Below are positions 45,479 through 53,459 of a stretch of 64,000 nucleotides of DNA, in pieces. Position 1 is the stretch's first letter; each line of letters starts with the position of its first letter. The DNA comes from Bacteroidetes bacterium OLB12 (GTDB lineage: Bacteria; Bacteroidota; Bacteroidia; Cytophagales; Cyclobacteriaceae), in the NCBI GenBank assembly GCA_001567185.1, contig LNFR01000011.1, forward strand, positions 1 to 64,000, read 5' to 3'. The notes beneath the pieces are model-generated. The model ran no database searches, was not told where the DNA came from, and saw only the letters and a list, made by a program, of their open reading frames with translations. Both the position numbers and the translations under genes were made by a program.

Positions 45479-46138
45479 TTGATCGAAAAAACCCGTGTTG
45501 TTTACCAAGCGCCTGTTGGCGCTGTAATCTGGAATATGATACCGGCCGGTGCCGATCGTATTATTATCGAAGAACGAAATGAACACACCCGCCAGGTTTC
45601 GATTGTATGCCTTACCGCCACAGGAACCTTTCGTTGGCGAAATACCAACCTGCCCGATTCCTGGTGGATAAACTTAAATGGAGTTACTGCCACCCATGTT
45701 ATATTACACCAGTTTGAAAATACATCCAACCCGGACCAGGTAAAGTTAATTGCCCTGCAGGTTGATACCGGCCAGGAGGTGGCTGTGCCTGTTCAATTTG
45801 AATATACGATCGAGGCCCTTCGGCCGTTTGTGTATGTGCAGGGCGAACCGGATTTTGAAACCGTGCAGAAGTTTTTGCGGCAACAACTCAACCAGGAGAT
45901 ATTTTTGGGTGCCGAGTATCTGGAAACCGAAAACCTGATTTTGATATCGTACTATACCGGCCAACCTGCTGCTTATACCAATAAATTGGCCTGCTTTAGT
46001 CACAAAGGGCTGCTGTACTGGACCGAAGAAATTGGCACGAATTTGAAAGGAATGGGCATTGGAACCTTTTTTATTGCAACCAACACGGTGTTTTTTGTGA
46101 AGAACAAAACAGATTTGGTAACTTTTCGCATTGTTTAA
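45479..46138 (+). CDS. DUF4905-like cytoplasmic protein
   Basis: A 219 aa protein with no signal peptide or membrane helix. The TTG start gives LIEKTRVVYQAPVGAVIWNM. The chain looks like a beta-propeller-like repeat of strand segments with W at fixed places (GTFRWRNTNLPDSWW, GLLYWTEEIGTNL, TFFIATNTVFFVKNKTDL). Assigned to DUF4905 by recall of the family layout, not by search. It starts a plus-strand operon leading to LysM, OmpA and TIGR02757 genes, with 4 nt between its stop and the next ATG. Confidence 0.68.
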   Translation: MIEKTRVVYQAPVGAVIWNMIPAGADRIIIEERNEHTRQVSIVCLTATGTFRWRNTNLPDSWWINLNGVTATHVILHQFENTSNPDQVKLIALQVDTGQEVAVPVQFEYTIEALRPFVYVQGEPDFETVQKFLRQQLNQEIFLGAEYLETENLILISYYTGQPAAYTNKLACFSHKGLLYWTEEIGTNLKGMGIGTFFIATNTVFFVKNKTDLVTFRIV

Positions 46139-46142
46139 GCTT

Positions 46143-47177
46143 ATGATAAAGGTAATTTTTTTAACTCTTGCTACGTGGGGCACTCCGGGCCAGGCAAAGG
46201 CAACTCCGGTGGATTCGCTTCGTTTGGAAACCATTGCCGGAAAACAGTTTATTATTCACCAGATAGATGAGAAAGAAACACTCTATGCTATCTCCAGGCG
46301 CTATGGTGTTCCCATCACCTCTATATTAGAACATAATCCAACGGCCGATGGCGGTTTAGCAGTAGGGCAACTTTTAAAAGTTCCGTATATACCAAAAGCA
46401 AAATCAACTGTTGTTGCTGGTGGAGATAAGATTCATAAAGTGGCCGCAAAGGAAACCTTGTTTTCCATCTCCCGCCTCTACGATGTTTCTGTGGATGAAA
46501 TCAAAACCTGGAACAACCTGAAAGACAACGCCCTTTCGCTGGGGCAGGAATTGGTAATCAAAAAGAAGGCAGCCGCAACCACCACCTTGCCCGCCACGCA
46601 ATCTATGAAGGGCGTGCATACTGTGGCAGGTAAGGAAACTTTGTACTCAATTGCAAGGCAGTACAATATTTCGGTGCAGCAATTGCGCGAGTGGAACTCG
46701 CTTACCGCAGATGAAGTTAAAATAGGGCAGACACTTTTTGTTACACAACCCATGTATCAAAAACCAGAAATAAAAACACAACCCGAAGTTGTTGTAAAAC
46801 CCGAAGTGAAAGAAGAACCTGCTGTTACAATTGTAAAGCCAGAAACAAAAACCCAACCAGAGATAAAAGAAACCACCATTCGCATTTCTGAAAATGTGGC
46901 CGGTACCGATGAGGTGAAGGAGGGTGGCCTAGCTGAATTGATTGAAGGTACTGATGGCAACCGGAAATACCTGGCGCTCCATCGTACGGCCAAGGTGGGC
47001 ACCATTCTAAAAGTACGCAACGAATTGAATAACCGCGAAGTGTTTGTGCGGGTGGCTGGCCCGCTTCCGAATATCGGGGCTAACTCAAATGTTATATTAA
47101 AAATTTCAAAGTCGGCCTATGATCGGTTAGGTGCCATTGACCCACGGTTTCGGGTAGAAGTTACCTACTATAAATAA
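46143..47177 (+). CDS. LysM-repeat exported protein
   Basis: About 344 aa. Signal peptide IKVIFLTLATWGTPGQAKA. Three LysM domains: IHQIDEKETLYAISRRYGV, IHKVAAKETLFSISRLYDV and VHTVAGKETLYSIARQYNI mark their starts. A Pro/Glu/Lys-rich spacer (about 210-255, KPEIKTQPEVVVKPEVKEE) and a C-terminal domain (HRTAKVGTILKVRNELNNRE, about 280-344) follow. The C-terminal part resembles the RlpA-like DPBB fold (ILKVRNELNNREVFVRV). Probably binds peptidoglycan in the periplasm. The ATG at 46143 is preferred over the in-frame TTG at 46131, which overlaps the upstream stop. Confidence 0.92.
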   Translation: MIKVIFLTLATWGTPGQAKATPVDSLRLETIAGKQFIIHQIDEKETLYAISRRYGVPITSILEHNPTADGGLAVGQLLKVPYIPKAKSTVVAGGDKIHKVAAKETLFSISRLYDVSVDEIKTWNNLKDNALSLGQELVIKKKAAATTTLPATQSMKGVHTVAGKETLYSIARQYNISVQQLREWNSLTADEVKIGQTLFVTQPMYQKPEIKTQPEVVVKPEVKEEPAVTIVKPETKTQPEIKETTIRISENVAGTDEVKEGGLAELIEGTDGNRKYLALHRTAKVGTILKVRNELNNREVFVRVAGPLPNIGANSNVILKISKSAYDRLGAIDPRFRVEVTYYK

Positions 47178-47180
47178 GTT

Positions 47181-48269
47181 ATGAGAACAGGGTTTGGCAT
47201 TTGCTTATTGATTATCGGCAATGCGGCCCTGGCACAAAACCTGGTAACTAATCCGGGGTTCGAACAATATTATAAATGCCCGGGTTCATACTCTGCCAGT
47301 CATAAAGGAGAAATTGCACCCGGTTGGACCTCACCCTCCACCGGAACACCCGATATGTTTCACAAGTGTAGCCTGGGCGAAGCCGGTGTGCCCACCAACT
47401 GGGCCGGGTATTCAAAGGCGTATGTAGGCTCGGGCTATGCGGGTATTTACGGTTATTTGGTGCGTGCAGACAAAGAGTATCGTGAGTACCTGCAGGCCGA
47501 GTTAACCACTCCGCTTGAACCCGGTGGCGAATACCTGGTTGAGTTTTATTTCAAACTTTCTTCCAATTCGAAATACGCCATCGACCGCATTGGATTTTTA
47601 CTCTCCGATTCTTCACACAAGATGGCAAGTGATGGTGTGTTTGCGGTAGCTGCCACTTACGAACGCATTAACCGAACCATCTATACAAGAGGAACCGGTT
47701 TATGGACGCGCTTCGGGTACACACATCTGGCGAAAGGTGGCGAGAAGTACCTTACCATCGGTAATTTTTCGGATAGCCAAACAACACGTACCCATTACAT
47801 TGCCAACTCGCAGGCAACCGAACCCATGCTGGCCCGTGCGGCTTACTTTTACATCGATGAGGTGAAGGTGATCAAAGTAGGAGGAGGCGCACCTCCGGTA
47901 CTTACCGGCTACCCCAATCTAAAAACAGATGAGACCTACGTGTTGAAAAACATTCAATTCAAATACAACGACTTTAAATTATTGGAAGAATCATATCCGG
48001 AGTTAAAAAAACTGCTGGAAGTTTTGCGTTATCACAAAACCTGGAAGGTAGTAGTGAGTGGCCATACCGATGATATAGGCTCCGATACATTTAACAACGA
48101 ACTTTCCTTGCACCGGGCGGGTAGTGTGGCGGATTATCTGATTGAAAATGGGATTGACCCGGCCCGCATTAAAACAATGGGTTTTGGTAAACAAACGCCT
48201 CTGGTAAAAGGAACAGACGAAACTTCGCGTGCTACGAACCGGAGGGTTGAACTTCGCTTTTTAAACTGA
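47181..48269 (+). CDS. OmpA-family outer-membrane protein with carbohydrate-binding-like N-terminal domain
   Basis: A 362 aa protein. Signal peptide RTGFGICLLIIGNAALAQ. The N-terminal domain (about 20-240) has the jelly-roll pattern of NLVTNPGFEQYYKCPGSYSA and ELTTPLEPGGEYLVEFYFKL, as in carbohydrate-binding-like modules. The OmpA peptidoglycan-binding domain (about 255-362) has ILKISKSAY-type neighbours upstream in the operon and its own VVVSGHTDDIGSDTFNNELS and RATNRRVELRF. The OmpA Asp and Arg residues that contact diaminopimelate are present. Follows the LysM gene by 3 nt. Confidence 0.9.
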   Translation: MRTGFGICLLIIGNAALAQNLVTNPGFEQYYKCPGSYSASHKGEIAPGWTSPSTGTPDMFHKCSLGEAGVPTNWAGYSKAYVGSGYAGIYGYLVRADKEYREYLQAELTTPLEPGGEYLVEFYFKLSSNSKYAIDRIGFLLSDSSHKMASDGVFAVAATYERINRTIYTRGTGLWTRFGYTHLAKGGEKYLTIGNFSDSQTTRTHYIANSQATEPMLARAAYFYIDEVKVIKVGGGAPPVLTGYPNLKTDETYVLKNIQFKYNDFKLLEESYPELKKLLEVLRYHKTWKVVVSGHTDDIGSDTFNNELSLHRAGSVADYLIENGIDPARIKTMGFGKQTPLVKGTDETSRATNRRVELRFLN

Positions 48270-49066
48270 TGCGTAAAAAAACTCTGCAAAACCTGCACGA
48301 TTTGCTAACCGAAAAAGCGTGGCAATACAACAATCCAAATTTTATAGAAACTGATCCGATTTCAATCCCACATCGGTTTACGCTTCAGCAGGATATTGAG
48401 ATTGCCGGTTTCTTTGCCGCCACCTTAGCGTGGGGCCAGCGCGCTACCATCATTAATAAATGCAACGAACTTTTGGCCATGATGGATAACAAACCACATG
48501 CGTTTATGTTGCACCATCGGCTAAACGATCTGAAGCCCTTTACAAAATTTAAGCATCGCACGTTTAATGCTACCGATACGTTGTACTTTATTGAAAGGCT
48601 TTCAACCTACTATCGCACACATGCCTCTTTAGAAGAAGCCTTTGTTCAAAACCTTAACCTGATGCAACCGGCTGTGGCCGATGAGTTCCCGATTGAACAG
48701 GCACTAATTCAATTCAATAAAATGTTTTTTGATTTACCCGATGCTCCTGCCCGCACCCAAAAGCATGTAAGTACTCCGGCTCGTAAATCTGCGTGCAAGA
48801 GATTAAATATGTTTTTGCGCTGGATGGTAAGGCAAGATTCCCGTGGGGTGGATTTTGGAATCTGGAAGAATATTTCACCCTCGCAATTGGTTTGCCCGTG
48901 CGATGTGCATGTGGAACGTGTTGCCCGAAAATTTAAACTGATTTCCCGCAAGGGCATGAATTGGCAAACGGCAATCGAATTAACTACAAACCTGCGTAAG
49001 CTTAACCCAACCGATCCGGTACTGTACGATTTCGCTTTGTTTGGAATGGGTGTGATGGAAGAATAG
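48269..49066 (+). CDS. TIGR02757 family protein
   Basis: A 265 aa cytoplasmic protein of unknown function found mainly in Bacteroidota and Spirochaetes. Segments typical for the family are DPISIPHRFTLQQDIEIAGF, AATLAWGQRATIINKCNELL, RLNMFLRWMVRQDSRGVDFG and CDVHVERVARKF. Its ATG overlaps the OmpA stop by 1 nt (TGATG), so translation is coupled. The chain resembles a helix-hairpin-helix DNA glycosylase-like fold by helix order only; that link is weak. Confidence 0.9.
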   Translation: MRKKTLQNLHDLLTEKAWQYNNPNFIETDPISIPHRFTLQQDIEIAGFFAATLAWGQRATIINKCNELLAMMDNKPHAFMLHHRLNDLKPFTKFKHRTFNATDTLYFIERLSTYYRTHASLEEAFVQNLNLMQPAVADEFPIEQALIQFNKMFFDLPDAPARTQKHVSTPARKSACKRLNMFLRWMVRQDSRGVDFGIWKNISPSQLVCPCDVHVERVARKFKLISRKGMNWQTAIELTTNLRKLNPTDPVLYDFALFGMGVMEE

Positions 49067-49104
49067 AGGATTTATTTCAAGGCTCTTCGATTTTGATTTT
49101 TGTA

Positions 49105-49154
49105 AGGTGTCACTGAGTTTTCCGTATGCTTAATTAATGCATACGCGAACACCT
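49105..49154. repeat. Nested inverted repeats
   Basis: Outer arms AGGTGT (49105-49110) and ACACCT (49149-49154); inner arms CGTATGC (49123-49129) and GCATACG (49139-49145) around a TTAATTAAT loop. Seen directly. The two stems could fold as one stem with internal loops; no T run follows. Confidence 0.65.
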
Positions 49155-49234
49155 GGGCCTACGGAGTTAGGTTTGGAATGGCCTCTTAATTTGTATTCTC
49201 TTATTAAAGAGCCCTGAAGGGGCGAGATATGATA

Positions 49235-49256
49235 ACCCCGACCTTCAGGTCGGGGT
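49235..49256. repeat. REP-like palindrome
   Basis: ACCCCGACC (49235-49243), TTCA loop, GGTCGGGGT (49248-49256), a perfect 9-bp stem. Shares a GACC/GGTC core with the palindrome at 21577-21600. Confidence 0.7.
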
Positions 49257-49474
49257 AAATAAACTAAATAACAAGTTGCGCCACGTAAATTACTGGCTAT
49301 AAATGAGCAATCTCTTGGCGCAAAATCAGAAGTTCTTATGCAATGCCCCCTTAAACTGAAAAATTAATTGGTATATCGTAAACTATCTCAAAAATTGATG
49401 AACGGTATCACCATTGTTCTGAAAATATTTCTAATTTTCTCTCTCATTTTAACACACACCGAACTACACTTCTT

Positions 49475-51196
49475 ATGAACTTAAACATCGATGCAGAAAA
49501 AGAACTGACCTACGATGCCATTGTGGTAGGAACAGGAATTAGCGGAGGCTGGGCTGCAAAAGAACTCACAGAAAAAGGCTTAAAAACGCTGGTACTGGAG
49601 CGTGGTCGTATGGTTGAACACCCCAATTATCCCACGGCTACCAAGGACATCTGGGAGTTTGAAAATGCAGACAGACCTACTGTGGAGGATCTGGAAAAGC
49701 AAGGCGTTCAAAACCGTACGGGTTACACCATTCGCCAGTCATCCAAACACTGGTTCGTAAACGACCTTGAAAACCCGTACACTGAAAAGGAGGGTAAGCG
49801 TTTTGACTGGATGCGTGGTTATCATGTGGGTGGGCGTTCTATTATGTGGGGTCGTCAGAGCTACCGCTGGGGCGATTTTGATTTTGAAGCAAACTTACGC
49901 GAGGGGATTTCCATCGATTGGCCCGTTCGCTATAAAGAAATTGCACCCTGGTATGATTATGTAGAAACCTTTGCCGGTATTAGCGGCCAGGCCGAAGGGT
50001 TGGACTACCTGCCCGATAGCAAGTTCCTGCCTCCCATGGAACTGAATTGTGTGGAGAAGGAATTAAAGAAATCCATGAAGGATAAGTTTGGCAGGTTGTT
50101 AACGATTGGTCGCGTAGCGCATATCACTGCACCGCTATCACACAATAACAGTTCGCAACGGGGTCAGTGTCAATACCGCAATTTATGTGTACGGGGTTGT
50201 CCGTATGGTGCCTACTTCAGCAGCAATTCATCTACACTTCCGGCTGCTGCCAAAACCGGAAATATGACCTTGCGTCCTAACTCTATTGTGTACGAGTTAA
50301 TTTATGATGAAGTAAAGGGCAAGGCTACCGGTGTAAAAGTACTGGATGCCGAAACCGGTGAGCAACACGAATTTTATGCAAAAGTTATTTTCCTGTGTGC
50401 TTCTACGATGGGCTCTACCTATATCATGATGAATTCCATCTCCAAACGTTTCCCAAATGGATTTGGTAATGATAGTGATGAATTAGGTCGTAACATTATG
50501 GATCACCATCTGGGGGTTGGCGCTTCGGGCGAGTGGGATGGTTTTGAAGATCAGTATTACTTTGGTCGCAGGGCAAACGGAGTTTACATTCCTCGCTTCC
50601 GCAACATGGGTAAAGAAAAACGCGACTACCTGCGTGGTTTCGGCTATCAGGGTGGTGCCAGCAGGCAAGGTTGGTCAAGATTAATTGCCGAAATGAGTAT
50701 TGGAGCTGATTTGAAAGATGCCGTAACCACACCGGGTAAGTGGACCCTGGGCTTAGGTGGATTTGGTGAAGTATTGCCTTACCGGGACAATCAGGTAACG
50801 ATTAACCGCGAAAAGAAAGACAAGTACGGATTACCAACCCTAACATTCGATACGGAGTTAAAAGAAAACGAATTTAAGATGCGGAAAGACATGGCTAATG
50901 ATGCAGCCGAAATGCTGGAAGCAGCTGGCTTCAAGAATGTAAATTCCTACGACAGGCCAAGTCAGCATGGGTTAGGGCTTGGTATTCATGAAATGGGTAC
51001 GGCACGCATGGGTAAAGATCCAAAGACTTCGGTACTCAATAAGTATAACCAGGTGCATGCATGTAAAAACGTGTTTGTAACAGATGGCTCATTCATGACC
51101 TCAGCCAATTGCGTAAACCCGTCACTTACCTACATGGCATTTACTGCCCGTGCTGCTGACTATGCGGTTAGCGAATTAAAAAAAGGAAATCTGTAA
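49475..51196 (+). CDS. GMC family oxidoreductase (FAD flavoenzyme)
   Basis: A 573 aa enzyme of the GMC fold. The FAD-binding motif is VVGTGISGGWAAKELTEKG (about 17-35) followed by LVLERG; the C-terminal part has HEMGTARMGKDP, DGSFMTSANCVNPSLTYMAF with the Asn/His-type catalytic area. The mid region contains four Cys (CQYRNLCVRGCPYGAYFSS) that may bind an Fe-S cluster or zinc. Oxidises a sugar or alcohol with electrons passed to the respiratory chain, probably periplasmic or at the membrane. Encoded with its small subunit downstream. Substrate unknown. Confidence 0.92.
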   Translation: MNLNIDAEKELTYDAIVVGTGISGGWAAKELTEKGLKTLVLERGRMVEHPNYPTATKDIWEFENADRPTVEDLEKQGVQNRTGYTIRQSSKHWFVNDLENPYTEKEGKRFDWMRGYHVGGRSIMWGRQSYRWGDFDFEANLREGISIDWPVRYKEIAPWYDYVETFAGISGQAEGLDYLPDSKFLPPMELNCVEKELKKSMKDKFGRLLTIGRVAHITAPLSHNNSSQRGQCQYRNLCVRGCPYGAYFSSNSSTLPAAAKTGNMTLRPNSIVYELIYDEVKGKATGVKVLDAETGEQHEFYAKVIFLCASTMGSTYIMMNSISKRFPNGFGNDSDELGRNIMDHHLGVGASGEWDGFEDQYYFGRRANGVYIPRFRNMGKEKRDYLRGFGYQGGASRQGWSRLIAEMSIGADLKDAVTTPGKWTLGLGGFGEVLPYRDNQVTINREKKDKYGLPTLTFDTELKENEFKMRKDMANDAAEMLEAAGFKNVNSYDRPSQHGLGLGIHEMGTARMGKDPKTSVLNKYNQVHACKNVFVTDGSFMTSANCVNPSLTYMAFTARAADYAVSELKKGNL

Positions 51197-51216
51197 AACT
51201 GAAAAGCAATAACACT

Positions 51217-51810
51217 ATGGAACAACTAATAGATAGAAGGGAAGCGCTGCGCAAGACTGCCTTGCTGATGGGTGCGGCTGTTTCGGCCTCAGCTCTTGCC
51301 GGAATTATGCAAGGTTGTAAAGCCACACCTGAACTTACTTATACGCCTTCATTCTTTACAGAAGAACAGGCACGTATTATGAGTGAATTGGCGCAAACGA
51401 TCATTCCTAAAACAAATACCCCGGGAGCAAAAGAAGCAGGCGTGCCGGGATTTATCGATCAGATTTTGAAAGAGTGCTATAAAAAAGAAGATCAGGATAA
51501 ATTTATAGCCGGCCTTACCGAGTTTGAGGCCGCAGCCAAAGCTGAGCATGGCGATAGTTTTATTTACCTCGATGCGGAAAAACAACTGGCGTTTGTAAAG
51601 GCACAAAATGAGGCGGCAGTAAATGCAGTGAAAGCCGATCCTTCACAACCACGCCCATTCATTCTTTCTGCCAAGGAGTTAACGCTGTTGGGCTTCTTTA
51701 CAAGCGAACCAGGTGCCACACAAGTATTACAATACGAAGCTGTGCCCGGCTCGTACAAAGGGTGCATACCGTTAACCGAAGCAGGAAATGGAAAAACCTG
51801 GGCAACGTAG
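51217..51810 (+). CDS. Gluconate 2-dehydrogenase subunit 3 family protein
   Basis: A 197 aa small subunit. The N-terminus has a twin-arginine-like sequence (DRREALRKTALLMGAAVSA) followed by a lipobox-like ALAGIMQGC, so it is probably exported folded and lipidated. The mature part shows the family segments FTEEQARIMSELAQTIIP and GVPGFIDQILKECY. It is 20 nt after the GMC gene and may carry that enzyme to the periplasm. No cytochrome c subunit is adjacent, unlike in classical three-subunit gluconate dehydrogenases. Confidence 0.93.
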   Translation: MEQLIDRREALRKTALLMGAAVSASALAGIMQGCKATPELTYTPSFFTEEQARIMSELAQTIIPKTNTPGAKEAGVPGFIDQILKECYKKEDQDKFIAGLTEFEAAAKAEHGDSFIYLDAEKQLAFVKAQNEAAVNAVKADPSQPRPFILSAKELTLLGFFTSEPGATQVLQYEAVPGSYKGCIPLTEAGNGKTWAT

Positions 51811-51833
51811 TTTTAGGTTAACTTAGTAATAAG

Positions 51834-51862
51834 AAGTCGTGGTGCAAGCCACGACTTTTTTG
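51834..51862 (+). terminator. Intrinsic terminator of the GMC operon
   Basis: AAGTCGTGG (51834-51842) pairs with CCACGACTT (51849-51857), 9 bp, followed by a T-rich run (51856-51860 onwards, TTTTTTGTTTT). Confidence 0.9.
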
Positions 51863-51904
51863 TTTTATGAAGGCGAACCTATTGTATAAAAATCCCTTAA
51901 CCGT

Positions 51905-52420
51905 TTAGTAATGATTTACCGTACGGTTTTGAAACAACGGTTTTAGAATAGTTCGATCTAAAAGAATAAACAAAAATCCAAGGTTCAAAAAGATTATACC
52001 ATTTATCAGCACCTTGGTGTTAAAAGGAATGGAGATTTTGGGTATCTCAAAAATTTTATTTTGAACCGAAGGCTCGATGAGTAGCGAAGTGGAAGAATCG
52101 AATGCGCCCAAAGAAAGTAAACCCAGCGCAATACCAGATGCTACCAATGATCCGATTAATAAAATCAATCCACGCTTTATCGAAATTCCCGGTATTCTTA
52201 CATGATCCAACCCATGCATTACCGATTCGGTAAAATTAAAGCCTGGATTTTGCAGCTGGCTGGTTTGTTTCAAATAGGTTTGAATTAAGCGCAATTCTTC
52301 CAGGCGCTGCTGCAAGGCTGCGCTTGCCGAAATTTGATCTTTAAGGGTTAGAATTTCCTGCATACTTAATTCGCCATTCAGGTAGCGTAGCAGGTGTTCG
52401 TCTGTTATGGGTAACTTCAT
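51905..52420 (-). CDS. Anti-sigma factor-like membrane protein
   Basis: A 171 aa protein. The N-terminal 70 residues are helical and charged (LLRYLNGELSMQEILTLKDQ, QRLEELRLIQTYLKQTS), similar in shape to an anti-sigma domain but without the HxxxCxxC zinc motif. Two hydrophobic helices follow (GLILLIGSLVASGIALGLLS and LINGIIFLNLGFLFILLDR). It starts 4 nt after the ECF sigma gene upstream, so it is probably its cotranscribed membrane partner. That it binds the sigma factor is inference from position. Confidence 0.8.
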   Translation of the reverse strand: MKLPITDEHLLRYLNGELSMQEILTLKDQISASAALQQRLEELRLIQTYLKQTSQLQNPGFNFTESVMHGLDHVRIPGISIKRGLILLIGSLVASGIALGLLSLGAFDSSTSLLIEPSVQNKIFEIPKISIPFNTKVLINGIIFLNLGFLFILLDRTILKPLFQNRTVNHY

Positions 52421-52424
52421 GGTG

Positions 52425-52985
52425 TTATAAAGTTAAAGCTTCTTGTTTTAAAATCCTTTTCAATTCTTCGGCTAATCGTTGGCGTGCGCGGTGCACGCGT
52501 ACTTTTACCGTATTTACATTCTGAGAAGTTATGCCGGCAACCTCTTCCAGCGAAAACTCATTCAGGTAAAATAATTGAAGTGCCAACCGATCTGCCTCGT
52601 TTAGTGCTTGCATCGCCTGATGTACAAATTGAAGTTTATCGTAATGCTCCAGTTCCTGCTCAGCCAAACCAGCTTGTGGAATTACGGTTTGTTCGGCTGA
52701 TTGAAACACCGGTTTTTGTTTTCGTTTGTAACTGATAGCCGTATTAAATGTTATCCTATATAACCAGGTACTAAATCGAGCCTGTCTGTTGAAATTCTTC
52801 AAATAGTGATAGGCTTTAATAAATGCATCCTGGGCTGCCTCCTCGGCTTCGGGCCGGTTATCCAACACCTTCATTGCAATCGTAAATGCAAAACGCTTAT
52901 GCCGATCAACCAAACGGGCATAGGCTTGTTTGTCCCCGGCTAAAATGCGGTCGAGCAAAAGGTTTTCTTCCTCTAATGTGATCAC
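52425..52985 (-). CDS. ECF-type RNA polymerase sigma factor
   Basis: About 186 aa. Region 2: RLVDRHKRFAFTIAMKVLDN, AAQDAFIKAYHYLKNFNRQA and FSTWLYRITFNTAISYKRKQ. Region 4: LALQLFYLNEFSLEEVAGIT and helix-turn-helix NVNTVKVRVHRARQRLAEEL. Start chosen at the GTG complementary to 52983-52985 (MITLEEENLLLDRIL); the frame opens to 53000 with a TTG. Its downstream neighbour is an anti-sigma-like membrane protein and its divergent neighbour is a DUF6249-like protein, which together look like an envelope-stress type regulatory trio. Confidence 0.94.
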   Translation of the reverse strand: MITLEEENLLLDRILAGDKQAYARLVDRHKRFAFTIAMKVLDNRPEAEEAAQDAFIKAYHYLKNFNRQARFSTWLYRITFNTAISYKRKQKPVFQSAEQTVIPQAGLAEQELEHYDKLQFVHQAMQALNEADRLALQLFYLNEFSLEEVAGITSQNVNTVKVRVHRARQRLAEELKRILKQEALTL

Positions 52986-53096
52986 GGCTCTTGGACGCAA
53001 GTTGTGTAGGTCAAGTTACAGGTATTTTTTTTGAAAATTGCTGTAACCTGAAGCCGGAGCGGGTGCGTCATAGGGGCAGAATTAAACAAAAAGTTT

Positions 53097-53456
53097 ATGA
53101 ACGACAACGAAACCATCATTCCGGTATTAGGTATTCTTATGCCAATTATTATCACCCTCGGTGCATTTGTCATGCTCACCTATGTGCGAAAATTCGAAAA
53201 CATAGAGCGCATGGCAATTATTGATAAAGGATTAAGCCCCGACTTATTTAAGAAAGCACGTTCTACTTCAGGGGCTTTGCGCGCCTCGTTATTGTTAATA
53301 GGGGGCGGGTTAGGCTTGCTGATGGGCTATTGGCTTGACAATGCTTTTGATATGCAGGAGGTAGCTTATTTTTCGATGATTTTCTTATTTGGCGGTGCTG
53401 GTCTTGGCGTGGCTTACCTGATTGAGGAAAAGAAAAACAAGCAGCAGAATTCTTAG
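53097..53456 (+). CDS. DUF6249-like small membrane protein
   Basis: A 119 aa membrane protein with a helix near the N-terminus (IIPVLGILMPIIITLGAFVML), a polar segment (KFENIERMAIIDKGLSPDLF), two more helices (LLLIGGGLGLLMGYWLDNAF and YFSMIFLFGGAGLGVAYLIE) and a basic tail. This matches the DUF6249 family found beside sigma factors in Bacteroidota; the assignment is by recall of layout. Its start faces the ECF sigma gene; its stop is 3 nt from the convergent transporter stop. Confidence 0.8.
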   Translation: MNDNETIIPVLGILMPIIITLGAFVMLTYVRKFENIERMAIIDKGLSPDLFKKARSTSGALRASLLLIGGGLGLLMGYWLDNAFDMQEVAYFSMIFLFGGAGLGVAYLIEEKKNKQQNS

Positions 53457-53459
53457 AAA

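Larger units (their letters stand above)
49067..49474. other. Intergenic region with nested palindromes and REP-like hairpin
   Basis: A gap of 408 nt with no convincing ORF. Nested inverted repeats lie at 49105-49154: outer AGGTGT/ACACCT, inner CGTATGC/GCATACG, with a TTAATTAAT loop. A second element, ACCCCGACC/GGTCGGGGT (49235-49256), is a 9-bp perfect stem with a TTCA loop. It is preceded by GCCCTGAAGGGGCG, a wording common to interspersed repeats of Bacteroidota. The last 100 nt are AT-rich and likely hold the promoter of the GMC gene. Confidence 0.6.
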
